Below, piece after piece: positions 17,741 through 24,346 of a stretch of DNA of 33,177 nucleotides. Positions within the stretch are counted from its first letter, which is position 1; every line of letters begins with the position of its first letter. Source of the DNA: an uncultured Pelagibacteraceae bacterium (lineage in GTDB: Bacteria > Pseudomonadota > Alphaproteobacteria > Pelagibacterales > Pelagibacteraceae); assembly GCA_902552755.1 (NCBI GenBank), contig CACDHV010000011.1:1-33177 (forward strand). Direction: 5' to 3'. The notes below the pieces were generated by a model that had not been told where the DNA came from, ran no database searches, and saw only the letters and a program-made list of their open reading frames with translations. A program made the position numbers and the translations under genes.

Positions 17741-18076
17741 TTAATTTGATTTTCCAACTAAATTGACAATTAAAACACCAGATATAATTAATATGAGACC
17801 TATAATTGTAAAAAAGTCTGGAATTTGATTAAATTTATAAATACCAACAACTGAAGTAGCTATTATACATAAGCCTGCAAATGAAGCATAAGTTACGCCA
17901 ACAGGAATAGTTTTCATAACTATAGACAGCGTATACATGCAAGCAACTATTGTTATTGCTGTAAAGACACTTGGTAAAAATATTGTAAAACCATTTGCAG
18001 CTTTGGCAAAACCATTAGATGCTGTACCAAGAGCAACTGCAATAATTAAAATTATATAAGCAGTTATATTACTCAT
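17741..18076 (-). CDS. SMR-family-like four-helix membrane protein lacking the essential glutamate
   Basis: 111-residue protein with four predicted membrane helices, the size and layout of EmrE. Starting at ATG 18076 it aligns with EmrE (recalled) without gaps at the start: A13-V14-A15-L16-G17-T18 against A13-E14-V15-I16-G17-T18. The glutamate that binds proton and drug in SMR exporters is therefore valine here. The loop PVGVTYASFAG keeps Pro, Gly and Tyr, but the usual Trp is Phe. The C-terminal helix GLILIISGVLIVNLVGKS is typical. It is probably not a proton-coupled drug pump; it could be a partner subunit, a passive carrier or a different transporter. It lies 49 bases after the small-protein operon on the same strand and might be its last gene. 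Confidence 0.82.
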   Translation of the reverse strand: MSNITAYIILIIAVALGTASNGFAKAANGFTIFLPSVFTAITIVACMYTLSIVMKTIPVGVTYASFAGLCIIATSVVGIYKFNQIPDFFTIIGLILIISGVLIVNLVGKSN

Positions 18077-18125
18077 CAATTCAGAATAATATTATCTAAA
18101 ATTAATATCTACAAACTTTTCTAAT

Positions 18126-18623
18126 TTATTCAATTATTATTGGCCCAACCATTCCAGTTTCATAATGACCCGGAATATTACATGCCATTTCTAAAGAAAT
18201 ATCTTTTGAAAACTTCCAAATAATTTCTCCTGTTTTATTTGGCTCTAACATTACACTATTTGCGTGTTTGTGGCCCAATGAATGATCTTTTTTTGACATT
18301 TCTTTCATTTTTTTATGGTCAATTCGGTCGCCTAAAAGAATATCGTGTTCAATTAATCTTGCCATTTCGGGTTGGTGATCAATATGCATCTTTTTAGTTC
18401 CAATATTATATTCATGAACTAGTTCACCTAAATTTTTAACAATTATTTTTACCGTTTCACCTTTTTTAACTTGAATTGAACTTGGCTCATAATAATTATC
18501 ATACATCTTTACTTCTATTACTCTTGTAACATCATTTGGATCACCCTTAGACCCAATCATCTTCATTGAAGCAGCATTAGAATTAAAGGCGATAAAAATA
18601 AATAAAAGTATAAGTTTTTTCAT
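18126..18623 (-). CDS. Exported cupredoxin-like copper protein with a His/Met-rich insert
   Basis: 165 residues with a signal peptide ending near Ala17. The cupredoxin fold shows YEPSSIQVKKGETVKIIVKN near 45-64, and the type 1 copper ligands His70 (ELVHEYNIG), Cys148, His153 and Met158 (MACNIPGHYETGM). Between the first histidine and the C-terminal ligands there is an insert (about 76-122) with eight or more His and several Met, which looks like an extra copper-binding loop. The protein may carry electrons or bind copper in the periplasm. It is the last gene of the 12-gene small-protein operon; its ATG overlaps the stop of the NTF2-like gene (TAATG). The copper role is well supported by ligands; the partner is unknown. 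Confidence 0.88.
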   Translation of the reverse strand: MKKLILLFIFIAFNSNAASMKMIGSKGDPNDVTRVIEVKMYDNYYEPSSIQVKKGETVKIIVKNLGELVHEYNIGTKKMHIDHQPEMARLIEHDILLGDRIDHKKMKEMSKKDHSLGHKHANSVMLEPNKTGEIIWKFSKDISLEMACNIPGHYETGMVGPIIIE

Positions 18624-18943
18624 TATTTAGGCATTGGTGTTGCGCCAGTCTCTAAACTCATGATTTTTCCATTATCATATTTGTAGACTGCCATTACTGC
18701 TTCAGTGTTTCCATCATCAAATGTTACAAACGCGTGGTGTACACCAACTTCGTCATTTTCATATACAACTCTTGTATCTCTTTGATTAATATCACCGCTC
18801 ATCGCCCATTTGATCACTTCAGCTTTACCTAAAGTATTTCCTGATTTATGCATTGTAAATTTGAAATCGTCATGCAAAAGCTCCTTCATAGCTGCTTCAT
18901 CTTTATTTTTTAATGCAGCACTGTATTTTTCTAATATTGACAT
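18623..18943 (-). CDS. Small NTF2/SnoaL-like protein (copy C)
   Basis: 106 residues of the alpha+beta cone (NTF2/SnoaL) fold type: N-terminal helices (LEKYSAALKNKDEAAMKELLHDDF), then a curved sheet. I start it at ATG 18943, with AAAGGAG just upstream; a longer upstream frame would pass through that site. The C-terminus LETGATPMPK almost repeats LETGATKIPK of the gene at 21815-22144, and both begin MSILEKL/Y, so they are paralogues within one operon. Such proteins bind small hydrophobic or polar ligands or act as isomerases and cyclases; no catalytic residue can be assigned here. No signal peptide is present. Confidence 0.82.
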   Translation of the reverse strand: MSILEKYSAALKNKDEAAMKELLHDDFKFTMHKSGNTLGKAEVIKWAMSGDINQRDTRVVYENDEVGVHHAFVTFDDGNTEAVMAVYKYDNGKIMSLETGATPMPK

Positions 18944-18953
18944 TTTATCTCCT

Positions 18954-19241
18954 TTATACTCCTTCAACTATTATTCCATTAGTATCTGCGTTATCTAATC
19001 GAATTTGTTTTATTGGTTTATATTCTTCGGAATTATACCATTCCTTTGCTTTCTCGTAACTTGGAAATTTTATCACAACTGTCCTTGGATGCTGCCATGA
19101 CCCTTCAATAGTCTCGCTGGTACCACCTCTCACAAGATACTCTCCACCAAATTTTTCTGCAGTGGGTTTAACTTTGTCTATGTATTCCTTATAATTTTCA
19201 GGATTGTTAACATTAAGGTTAAAGATCGCATAACCACTCAT
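18954..19241 (-). CDS. DUF1330 family protein (dimeric alpha/beta-barrel fold)
   Basis: 95-residue cytoplasmic protein. GYAIFNLNVNNPENYKEYIDKV at the start, GGEYLVRGG near 32-40, and the run of VVIKFPSYEKAKEWYNSEEYKPI near 55-77 are the signatures of DUF1330, a ferredoxin-like fold that forms dimeric barrels. No enzymatic role is established for the family. A CAGGAGAA ribosome site precedes the ATG. It lies two bases after the GYD-family gene and ten before the NTF2-like gene, inside the 12-gene operon. Confidence 0.88.
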   Translation of the reverse strand: MSGYAIFNLNVNNPENYKEYIDKVKPTAEKFGGEYLVRGGTSETIEGSWQHPRTVVIKFPSYEKAKEWYNSEEYKPIKQIRLDNADTNGIIVEGV

Positions 19242-19243
19242 AA

Positions 19244-19567
19244 TTATTCTCCTGGTTTAATAACAGACTTTGTGGCATCTGCAGCATTTTGAAAAGCTTT
19301 ATTGTAGTCAATAACTTCATGTACCATCAAATCATCCATTAGACCTGAATTTTTAAAAGCTATCTTCAAGGCAAGTGCTTGTTCATAATCTCCTTCTACA
19401 CATGAGATAACATCAAATCTACCTCTTACCCATTCATAGCTGATCAATTTTAAACCAGCAGCCTCCGTAACTTTCTTAGTCGATGCATATCTATCCGCAG
19501 AAGGATCATTTTGCATTCTTTTCATTAATTCTGCACTTATTTTGCCAATCAAATAAAATCTTGCCAT
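19244..19567 (-). CDS. GYD-domain-like small protein (dimeric alpha/beta-barrel fold)
   Basis: 107 residues starting MARFYLIGKIS at ATG 19567. The pattern of a short first strand, a long helix, WVRGRFDVISCVEGDYEQALALKIAF near 46-71 (in place of the usual G-x-Y-D) and a final strand fits the GYD domain, another ferredoxin-like dimeric family. Function is unknown. The C-terminal 25 residues are Ala/Lys-rich and outside the domain. It starts one base after the stop of the gene before it, with no strong ribosome site of its own, so it is likely translated by coupling. Confidence 0.72.
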   Translation of the reverse strand: MARFYLIGKISAELMKRMQNDPSADRYASTKKVTEAAGLKLISYEWVRGRFDVISCVEGDYEQALALKIAFKNSGLMDDLMVHEVIDYNKAFQNAADATKSVIKPGE

Positions 19568-19568
19568 A

Positions 19569-19859
19569 TTACATTTCAACTTTTGTTAAATCCCAAGCAG
19601 TCATTTTGATAACACATTCATCGTAAATTTCCTTTCCAACTGGATGTGTACCAGATATTAGTTCTTTCATTTTTTCCATATTATGAACAAATACCTTAAA
19701 CATTACGCCACTTTTATCTGGCTTTACTGCTCCTATAGTTTTTTCTGGATGAGCTGCAGATTTTCTCACACTCATACCTTCATCTGATTGCATCCATCCC
19801 ATAAATTTTTCAAGCTTTCCTTCTTTCAAATCTACGATTACTAACACTTCTTTTTCCAT
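19569..19859 (-). CDS. Small ABM-fold-like protein of unknown function
   Basis: 96 residues, no signal peptide. I do not recognise a named family with certainty. VLVIVDLKEGKLEKFMGWMQSDEG at the start and VMFKVFVHNMEKMKELISG mid-protein have the strand-helix-strand rhythm of dimeric alpha/beta-barrel proteins (antibiotic-monooxygenase-like), as do several neighbours. A single Cys is at about 82. A strong AAAAAGGAGA ribosome site precedes the ATG. Position within the operon suggests it works with the exported paralogue-like protein just upstream. Confidence 0.7.
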   Translation of the reverse strand: MEKEVLVIVDLKEGKLEKFMGWMQSDEGMSVRKSAAHPEKTIGAVKPDKSGVMFKVFVHNMEKMKELISGTHPVGKEIYDECVIKMTAWDLTKVEM

Positions 19860-19904
19860 ATTTTTCTCCTTTTTTTTGTTTAATATTTTAATTCAATTAA
19901 ATGA

Positions 19905-20333
19905 TTATTCAATTGTTTCAATGGTTGTTCCAGGAAAAGCATATCCAACTTGATATGTGAATAAAATCGTCTGAAATTCTTGTATTTCAGACCATTGTGA
20001 ACCAAGTTGTTGATGATTTGCAAATCCAGCAGGATTTTCATAAAATTCATTTAATACATAGAAAATATTACCAGTTGTCCCTTGTGATGGGTCACCAGGA
20101 TTTTTCCACTCAGGACCTTTCATGATCGAATATGAATTTAGTTTTTTTTCACCTGTTAATGGATGTGTTTCTTTCATCCATTTTGCATGTTTCATAAGCA
20201 TTTCCTCAACTTTTGCTGTATCGGCCATAGGAACTTTAAGAGTTATTGAAAAACCATTTGCATTTGCATGACCATCAGCAAAAGAGTTTGTTGTGAACAG
20301 ACTTAATATTAGAATTAAAAAAATTTTTTTCAT
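19905..20333 (-). CDS. Exported small protein, ABM-like fold
   Basis: 142 residues with a clear signal peptide (KKIFLILILSLFTTNSFA, cleavage after Ala19, mature start DGHANANG). The mature part, with FSITLKVPMADTAKVEEMLMKHAKWMKE and NIFYVLNEFYENPAGFANHQQ, has the strand-helix-strand-strand pattern of dimeric alpha/beta-barrel proteins but is periplasmic. No cysteines, so no disulfide. No known catalytic motif. The mature N-terminus ADGH is shared with the neighbour at 20357 and with the sugar-binding protein at 31692. The ribosome site (AAAGG) is weaker than for most genes in the operon. Confidence 0.78.
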   Translation of the reverse strand: MKKIFLILILSLFTTNSFADGHANANGFSITLKVPMADTAKVEEMLMKHAKWMKETHPLTGEKKLNSYSIMKGPEWKNPGDPSQGTTGNIFYVLNEFYENPAGFANHQQLGSQWSEIQEFQTILFTYQVGYAFPGTTIETIE

Positions 20334-20356
20334 TTATTTACCTTTCTTTAAATTTA

Positions 20357-20842
20357 TCATTTCATTAATGCATATTCACCCATGAAATAAATTGAAGAGG
20401 CAAATTTATTTTCTTGGGCTGAGTTAATTGGTGTGTACCCTGTTGAGCCACTACATTCTATTCCTTTATATTTTCCTGTTCCCCCTAAACATTTAAATGT
20501 ACCATTCATTGAGTCTCCAAGTGGAATTTCGTAGTATGTAAAAATAGTATCCCCATCCATTTGATTTATTTTACAGTGTCCCATTTCAAATCCCTTTCCT
20601 GGGATTGTGCCTGCGCCAAGACAATATTGTGAAGCATTATCCATGAATGTTGTACCTTCGACTGCCATTAATCCTCCAACTCCATCGTAAGTAAAAGTTA
20701 AAAAGTTACCCTCGTTATCAGTAAGAAATTTGTTATCTCCAACAATAAAACCTTTAAGATCAATTTTTCCTTTATGACCGTCTGCAAAACTTGATGTTGT
20801 AAATATTAAAAAAAACATAATTACATATATTTTTTTCATCAT
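20357..20842 (-). CDS. Exported small beta-rich protein, allene-oxide-cyclase-barrel-like
   Basis: 161 residues with a signal peptide ending at SFA (residue 20), mature start DGHKGK. The mature protein is strand-rich with much glycine; LGGTGKYKGIECSGSTGYTP near 117-136 resembles the G-T-G-K-Y-x-G turn of allene-oxide-cyclase-like or lipocalin-like barrels. Three Cys (about 73, 90, 118) plus Cys125 could make periplasmic disulfides. No catalytic assignment is possible. I keep the first of two adjacent ATGs because AAAGGA lies eight bases upstream of it. The gene starts five bases past the stop of the gene before it. Confidence 0.75.
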   Translation of the reverse strand: MMKKIYVIMFFLIFTTSSFADGHKGKIDLKGFIVGDNKFLTDNEGNFLTFTYDGVGGLMAVEGTTFMDNASQYCLGAGTIPGKGFEMGHCKINQMDGDTIFTYYEIPLGDSMNGTFKCLGGTGKYKGIECSGSTGYTPINSAQENKFASSIYFMGEYALMK

Positions 20843-20847
20843 TAGAA

Positions 20848-21141
20848 TTATCCTTTGTGGTTCATCACAGATTCATCAGTCATCATGGTCATTTTAGATT
20901 GGTCCATTATTACTCCAGAATCTATTCTTGCTTGAGTTAGTTCTGCATCTCCACCAAAACCTTTTAAGCCCTCAGGTGATTCAAAATGAATAACTACAGT
21001 CATAGCATTATCATCTTCTTTATCTGCACCTGCAAAAGCTATAGTCATTCCATACTTTTTAAGTTTCTCACTATTTGCAAGCATCATTTCCTTCCAAGAA
21101 TTAAAACCTTTTGAGAGTTTTTGTTCTATTTTTACAAACAT
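20848..21141 (-). CDS. Small ABM-fold-like protein of unknown function
   Basis: 97 residues, cytoplasmic. The order strand (FVKIEQKLS), helix (WKEMMLANSEKLKKYG), strand (MTIAFAGAD), strand (MTVVIHFES), helix, strand (SKMTMMTDES) is that of a ferredoxin-like dimeric barrel monomer. It resembles the next gene (21167-21436) in this order and in spacing, so the two may be distant duplicates. Methionine is frequent (ten or more). AAAAGGAGA precedes the ATG. No enzyme motif is visible. Confidence 0.72.
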   Translation of the reverse strand: MFVKIEQKLSKGFNSWKEMMLANSEKLKKYGMTIAFAGADKEDDNAMTVVIHFESPEGLKGFGGDAELTQARIDSGVIMDQSKMTMMTDESVMNHKG

Positions 21142-21166
21142 AATATATCTCCTTTTTTTTGCTAAT

Positions 21167-21436
21167 TTAATCTGAGCAAACGCTCATTACTGTTGTCTCT
21201 TGTTTATGACCAGATTCCGCAATTACTTTAGCATTCTCTGGATTCTGCATAAATTTTTGCATAGTGTCTGCTGCTGGTGTTTCCATCACAATATGTACTT
21301 TATTTGGATTTTCTATTTCATTACCTACGTAAATAGTTTTAATACCTGCTGCTTCCCTAGGACCAGAGTGCTCATCAAACATTTTTTTCCAGTGAGCCCA
21401 GTCTTTTACTTCAAAGTTACCAACCATTTTTACCAT
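21167..21436 (-). CDS. Small ABM-fold-like protein of unknown function
   Basis: 89 residues starting MVKMVGNFEVKDWAHWKKMF at ATG 21436, with GGGGAGAA just upstream; a longer in-frame extension would run through the cupin gene and is rejected. FEVKDWAHWKKMFDEH, REAAGIKTIYVGNE and NPNKVHIVMETP give the strand-helix-strand-strand pattern of dimeric alpha/beta-barrel proteins seen also in cyclase-like and DUF1330-like proteins. The C-terminus SVCSD holds its only Cys. It begins one base after the cupin stop. Function unknown. Confidence 0.74.
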   Translation of the reverse strand: MVKMVGNFEVKDWAHWKKMFDEHSGPREAAGIKTIYVGNEIENPNKVHIVMETPAADTMQKFMQNPENAKVIAESGHKQETTVMSVCSD

Positions 21437-21437
21437 T

Positions 21438-21788
21438 TTATTCTCCCCAAACCCCGGCAAACTCATATGCTTCAACAGGTTCATTGCCAACTACCCAAGC
21501 GTCATGACCTGGTGTTACGGAGTAAGAATCTCCTGCTTTATATGTAACCTCTGTTCCATCATCGTGTTTTGCACAAACAGATCCCTTTGTGATAATTCCA
21601 ATATGGTTTGCCTGACAACTGTCAGTTCCAATATGTGGCTTAACATCTGTAGACCATTTCCATCCTGGTTTTAAATGTAATCTAACTACTCTTTGACCGC
21701 CTACTTTAACTGCTTCTATTTTAGCATTATTAAACTTATCAACTACCTCATCTGCTTTATCAAAGGTTTTAACTTCAATACTACTCAT
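21438..21788 (-). CDS. Small single-domain cupin-like protein
   Basis: 116 residues with a cupin-like core: PGWKWSTDVKPHIGTDSCQANHIGIITKGS at 41-70 (His52 and His62), then DGTEVTYKAGDSYSVTPGHDAWVVGNEPVEAYEF at 77-110, with His95 in the second motif. The first motif is degenerate (no H-x-H), so metal binding is uncertain. AAGGAG precedes the ATG. No signal peptide. Cupins of this size act in detoxification, small-molecule modification or sensing. It is the third gene of the operon. Confidence 0.82.
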   Translation of the reverse strand: MSSIEVKTFDKADEVVDKFNNAKIEAVKVGGQRVVRLHLKPGWKWSTDVKPHIGTDSCQANHIGIITKGSVCAKHDDGTEVTYKAGDSYSVTPGHDAWVVGNEPVEAYEFAGVWGE

Positions 21789-21814
21789 ATTAAACTCCTT
21801 CTGTTAGTTTATAA

Positions 21815-22144
21815 TTATTTTGGTATTTTGGTTGCGCCTGTTTCGAGTTCAATGATTTTACCATCTTTAAATTTCCAATAACACATTAAAGCCTCTTTAT
21901 TTCCATCTTCGGCATAAGTAACAATAGAATGATCAAAACCTATTTCATCGTTTTCATATAAAATTCTATATTTATCAACTTTCATGAAACCTTTGTTAAT
22001 TGCTTCAATCATACCTGTTTTTCCACTTTCAGTATAGGCTCCCTGAAGATGAGAATATCTCTTATAATCATCATGAATAATCTCAGCTGCTGCTGCACCA
22101 TCTTTTTCCATGATTGCTTTATTAAGTTTTTCTAAAATTGACAT
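21815..22144 (-). CDS. Small NTF2/SnoaL-like protein (copy B)
   Basis: 109 residues, SnoaL/NTF2-type fold: helices in LEKLNKAIMEKDGAAAAEIIHDDYKRYSH, then strands ending KIIELETGATKIPK. It is a paralogue of the product of 18623-18943 (shared start MSILEKL, shared middle YENDEIG/YENDEVG, shared C-terminus), so a duplication within the operon is likely. AAGGA precedes the ATG, and the gap to the gene before it is eight bases. A ligand-binding pocket is expected from the fold; no substrate is known. Confidence 0.82.
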   Translation of the reverse strand: MSILEKLNKAIMEKDGAAAAEIIHDDYKRYSHLQGAYTESGKTGMIEAINKGFMKVDKYRILYENDEIGFDHSIVTYAEDGNKEALMCYWKFKDGKIIELETGATKIPK

Positions 22145-22152
22145 ATTGTTCC

Positions 22153-22536
22153 TTACTTCTTCATTGCATTGAACATGCTAAGCGTATCATCAAAAGTCAT
22201 CATAACTTTAGTTTTTCCCTCATCACTTACTTCAAAATAGTGACCAAACATAGTATCCATGTTATCCGCAGTTGCATGAACTCTTGCAAAAACTTTATTT
22301 CCTTCACTTATCATATCTAAAACTTTTAAATGGAAATTTGGCCAAGTAGCTGGGATTTTAGACATTGCAGCCATCATAGCTTGTTTCCCTTTGTGAACTC
22401 CAGAAAGTGGATGTACACCTTCTTTACCTGGAAAAGTCCAAACGATTTCATCATCGATCATATCATTAAAAAATGTTTCCATATCTCCTGAACCAAATAG
22501 TTCATATGCTTTTTTAGTTTGCTCTTTTACGTCCAT
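22153..22536 (-). CDS. SnoaL-like / NTF2-fold protein, first gene of the small-protein operon (copy A)
   Basis: 127 residues of the SnoaL-like family (often labelled ketosteroid isomerase-related). KKAYELFGSGDMETFFNDMIDDEIVWTFPG near 9-37 and PLSGVHKGKQAMMAAMSKIPATW near 43-65 are typical: a W-x-x-P-G after the first helices, then G-x-x-x-G-K. It differs from the two shorter NTF2-like proteins of the same operon. A strong AAAGGAGA ribosome site precedes the ATG. The promoter and palindrome immediately upstream make it the leading gene. Confidence 0.85.
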   Translation of the reverse strand: MDVKEQTKKAYELFGSGDMETFFNDMIDDEIVWTFPGKEGVHPLSGVHKGKQAMMAAMSKIPATWPNFHLKVLDMISEGNKVFARVHATADNMDTMFGHYFEVSDEGKTKVMMTFDDTLSMFNAMKK

Positions 22537-22572
22537 AGTTTCTCCTTTAAATTAATTGTTATATTAGAGTTT

Positions 22573-22578
22573 ATTATA
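22573..22578 (-). promoter_or_regulatory. -10 element of the small-protein operon
   Basis: On the minus strand this reads TATAAT, a perfect -10, 36 bases before the first ATG. No good -35 lies 16-18 bases upstream; that place is filled by the palindrome at 22588-22605, which suggests activator dependence or a repressor blocking polymerase. Confidence 0.5.
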
Positions 22579-22587
22579 TGATAGAAA

Positions 22588-22605
22588 TGTAATGAATTTA
22601 TTACA
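22588..22605. promoter_or_regulatory. 18-bp operator-like palindrome
   Basis: TGTAATGAATTTATTACA on the plus strand: half-sites TGTAAT and ATTACA are perfect, and 16 of 18 positions are symmetric. It covers the -35 region of the small-protein operon promoter and follows cysK by 16 bases on the minus strand. A dimeric regulator site is the best reading; a weak cysK terminator hairpin is the alternative. No regulator gene is nearby. Confidence 0.5.
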
Positions 22606-22621
22606 GTACTGCTATGCGTGA

Positions 22622-23623
22622 TTATATCCAGTGAGGATAGGGAAGACCTTTTTCTTTTAAAAAAGATTTATTGAACATCTTTGAGTTGTATTTATCAGAT
22701 TTATCACAAAGAATTGTGACAATCGTTTTACCTGGTCCTAAAAGTTTACCCAATCTTATTGCTCCAGCAATGTTCACTCCACAACTTGTACCTAAACTTA
22801 AACCTTCTTTTTCAATTAAATCGAATAAAACAGGTAAAGACTCATGATCACTTATTGAAAATGCTCCATCAATACGTGCTTTTGCAAAATTCGCAGTAAC
22901 TCTACTAGATCCAATACCTTCAGTTATTGAACCACCTTCACTCTTTAATTCACCATTTTCAACGTAACTATATAGAGAGGAACCTGTTGGATCTGATAAA
23001 TATATTTTAATATCTTTATTCTTTTCTTTTAAAAAACTACTTACACCTGCAATTGTACCACCAGTACCAGATGAACATACAAAACCATCTATTTTGCCAT
23101 CAGTCTGTTCCCATATTTCTGGCCCTGTTGTTTCATAATGACCTTTAGAATTAGCAGTATTATCAAATTGATTAGCCCACACTACACCGTGATTGTTGCT
23201 ACTTTTTAATTCATCAGCCAATCTTCCTGCATATTTAACAAAGTTATTTTCATCTTTATAAGGTTTTGGTGGAACCAACCTCAAATCAGCTCCAATATTT
23301 CTTAATAAATCTTTTTTTTCTTGTGTTTGATTATCATTCATTACGATAATAGTTTTATAACCAATAGAATTTCCTAATAGACATAACCCAATTCCGGTAT
23401 TACCAGCAGTTCCTTCAACAATTGTTCCACCTTTTGAAATTAGTTTTTTTTCTTCAGCATCTCTTATTAATGCTAGAGCTGCTCTATCTTTAACAGAGCC
23501 TCCCGGATTAAGGTACTCTGCTTTTCCATAAATATTACAACCAGTAATTTCTGATGCGGCTTTTAATTTAAATAATGGAGTGTTTCCTATTGCTTCGACA
23601 AAATTATTTTGTAAAGTTTTCAT
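22622..23623 (-). CDS. cysK: Cysteine synthase (O-acetylserine sulfhydrylase)
   Basis: PLP enzyme of 333 residues that makes cysteine from O-acetylserine and sulfide. The PLP lysine is Lys45 ([11 protein letters not shown]), the substrate loop is [10 protein letters not shown] at 70-79 (usual T-S-G-N-T-G with Ala for Ser), and the phosphate loop is SSGTGGT at 184-190. EGIGSSRV near 236-243 is also family-typical. The length is slightly above CysK of E. coli owing to a C-terminal extension ending YPHWI. Its start overlaps the cysE stop by four bases, so cysE-cysK is a coupled pair making cysteine from serine. CysM or cystathionine beta-synthase-like activity is possible but less likely beside cysE. 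Confidence 0.93.
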   Translation of the reverse strand: MKTLQNNFVEAIGNTPLFKLKAASEITGCNIYGKAEYLNPGGSVKDRAALALIRDAEEKKLISKGGTIVEGTAGNTGIGLCLLGNSIGYKTIIVMNDNQTQEKKDLLRNIGADLRLVPPKPYKDENNFVKYAGRLADELKSSNNHGVVWANQFDNTANSKGHYETTGPEIWEQTDGKIDGFVCSSGTGGTIAGVSSFLKEKNKDIKIYLSDPTGSSLYSYVENGELKSEGGSITEGIGSSRVTANFAKARIDGAFSISDHESLPVLFDLIEKEGLSLGTSCGVNIAGAIRLGKLLGPGKTIVTILCDKSDKYNSKMFNKSFLKEKGLPYPHWI

Positions 23624-24201
23624 ACATCAAGTTTTGTATCACCTCCTGGTGCAACACCATAGGGTTTAAATTCTTCTGATGCAGTTCCAACATTTTTTGC
23701 AGGAATTCCAACCATTACTGCATTTTCTGGAACATCTTTTGTAACAACAGCATTAGCTCCAATTTTTGCATTTTTACCAACTACAACTGGCCCAAGTATT
23801 TGTGCACCAGATCCTACAACAACATTTTCTTTTAGAGTTGGGTGTCTCTTAACATTTCTTTGATCATCTGAATTTATACTTGGAGCAATTCCGCCTAATG
23901 TTGCCATGTGATAGATGGTAACATTATCTCCAATATCAGATGTTTCTCCAATAACTACTCCCATACCATGATCTATAAAAAGATTTTTTCCAATTTTAGC
24001 ATTTGGATGGATTTCTATACCTGTTAAAAACCTTGAGAACTGAGAAATTATTCTTGCAACAAGATGAAATTTTGCAATTGAAAAAAAATTTGCAATTCTA
24101 TGAAAAAATATAGCTTTAACACCAGGATAAGTTAGTATTAAACTCAACTTTGATCTTGCAGCAGGATCTCTTTTAATTATCGATTCTAAAAAATCATTCA
24201 T
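23620..24201 (-). CDS. cysE: Serine O-acetyltransferase
   Basis: 193-residue left-handed beta-helix acetyltransferase; the short form, without the long N-terminal helical domain of the 273-residue E. coli enzyme. RDPAARS is at 11-17, then hexapeptide repeats from [13 protein letters not shown]. The catalytic region is [13 protein letters not shown] (His78) and KRHPTL. The segment YHMATLGG departs from the usual YHGVTLGG. The C-terminus is GDTKLDV; in CysE the extreme C-terminus docks into CysK, usually with terminal Ile, here Val. It makes O-acetylserine for the overlapping cysK. The start has no clear ribosome site and lies 30 bases after the Cys-rich peptide gene. Confidence 0.93.
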   Translation of the reverse strand: MNDFLESIIKRDPAARSKLSLILTYPGVKAIFFHRIANFFSIAKFHLVARIISQFSRFLTGIEIHPNAKIGKNLFIDHGMGVVIGETSDIGDNVTIYHMATLGGIAPSINSDDQRNVKRHPTLKENVVVGSGAQILGPVVVGKNAKIGANAVVTKDVPENAVMVGIPAKNVGTASEEFKPYGVAPGGDTKLDV

Positions 24202-24231
24202 GTTAATTTAAGATTAGTTATTAAAATTTAA

Positions 24232-24342
24232 CTACTTGTTACAACAGCAGTTTTCTGATGATGGTTTGCAATCACAGTTTTTACAAACGCATCTGTCACA
24301 AGAACAGTCTTTACATTTACAGTGTATATTATTGCATACCAT
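24232..24342 (-). CDS. 36-residue peptide with 12 cysteines (metallothionein-like, or cysteine-sensing leader peptide)
   Basis: Too short for usual gene calls but clear on reading: ATG at 24342, TAG at 24234-24232. Twelve of 36 residues are Cys (3, 8, 10, 13, 15, 18, 20, 23, 25, 32, 33, 34). Residues 8-25 follow a strict five-residue period, C-x-C-x-x, with Lys, Asp, Arg and Asn between (KCKDCSCDRC, KNCDCK). It ends ENCCCNK. The period is what a metal-thiolate cluster protein would show. The three tandem Cys codons (24249-24241) stand about 40 bases before the cysE ATG, the layout of a leader peptide that stalls ribosomes when Cys-tRNA is short. No ribosome site is seen; a promoter candidate would place the transcript start at the ATG. 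It lies between a persulfide dioxygenase and cysE. I do not know a named family. Confidence 0.68.
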   Translation of the reverse strand: MVCNNIHCKCKDCSCDRCVCKNCDCKPSSENCCCNK

Positions 24343-24346
24343 AGGA

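Noticed and set aside
21200..21547. Plus-strand ORF opposite the cupin and ABM-like genes
   Set aside because: Aromatic-rich, without a family match or ribosome site; a shadow of the well-supported minus-strand genes, which have ribosome sites and continuous spacing.
18126..22536. Small polyketide-type biosynthetic cluster (SnoaL cyclases, ABM monooxygenases, cupin)
   Set aside because: No ketosynthase, acyl carrier, synthetase or tailoring oxidoreductase is present; the folds alone do not make a biosynthetic cluster.
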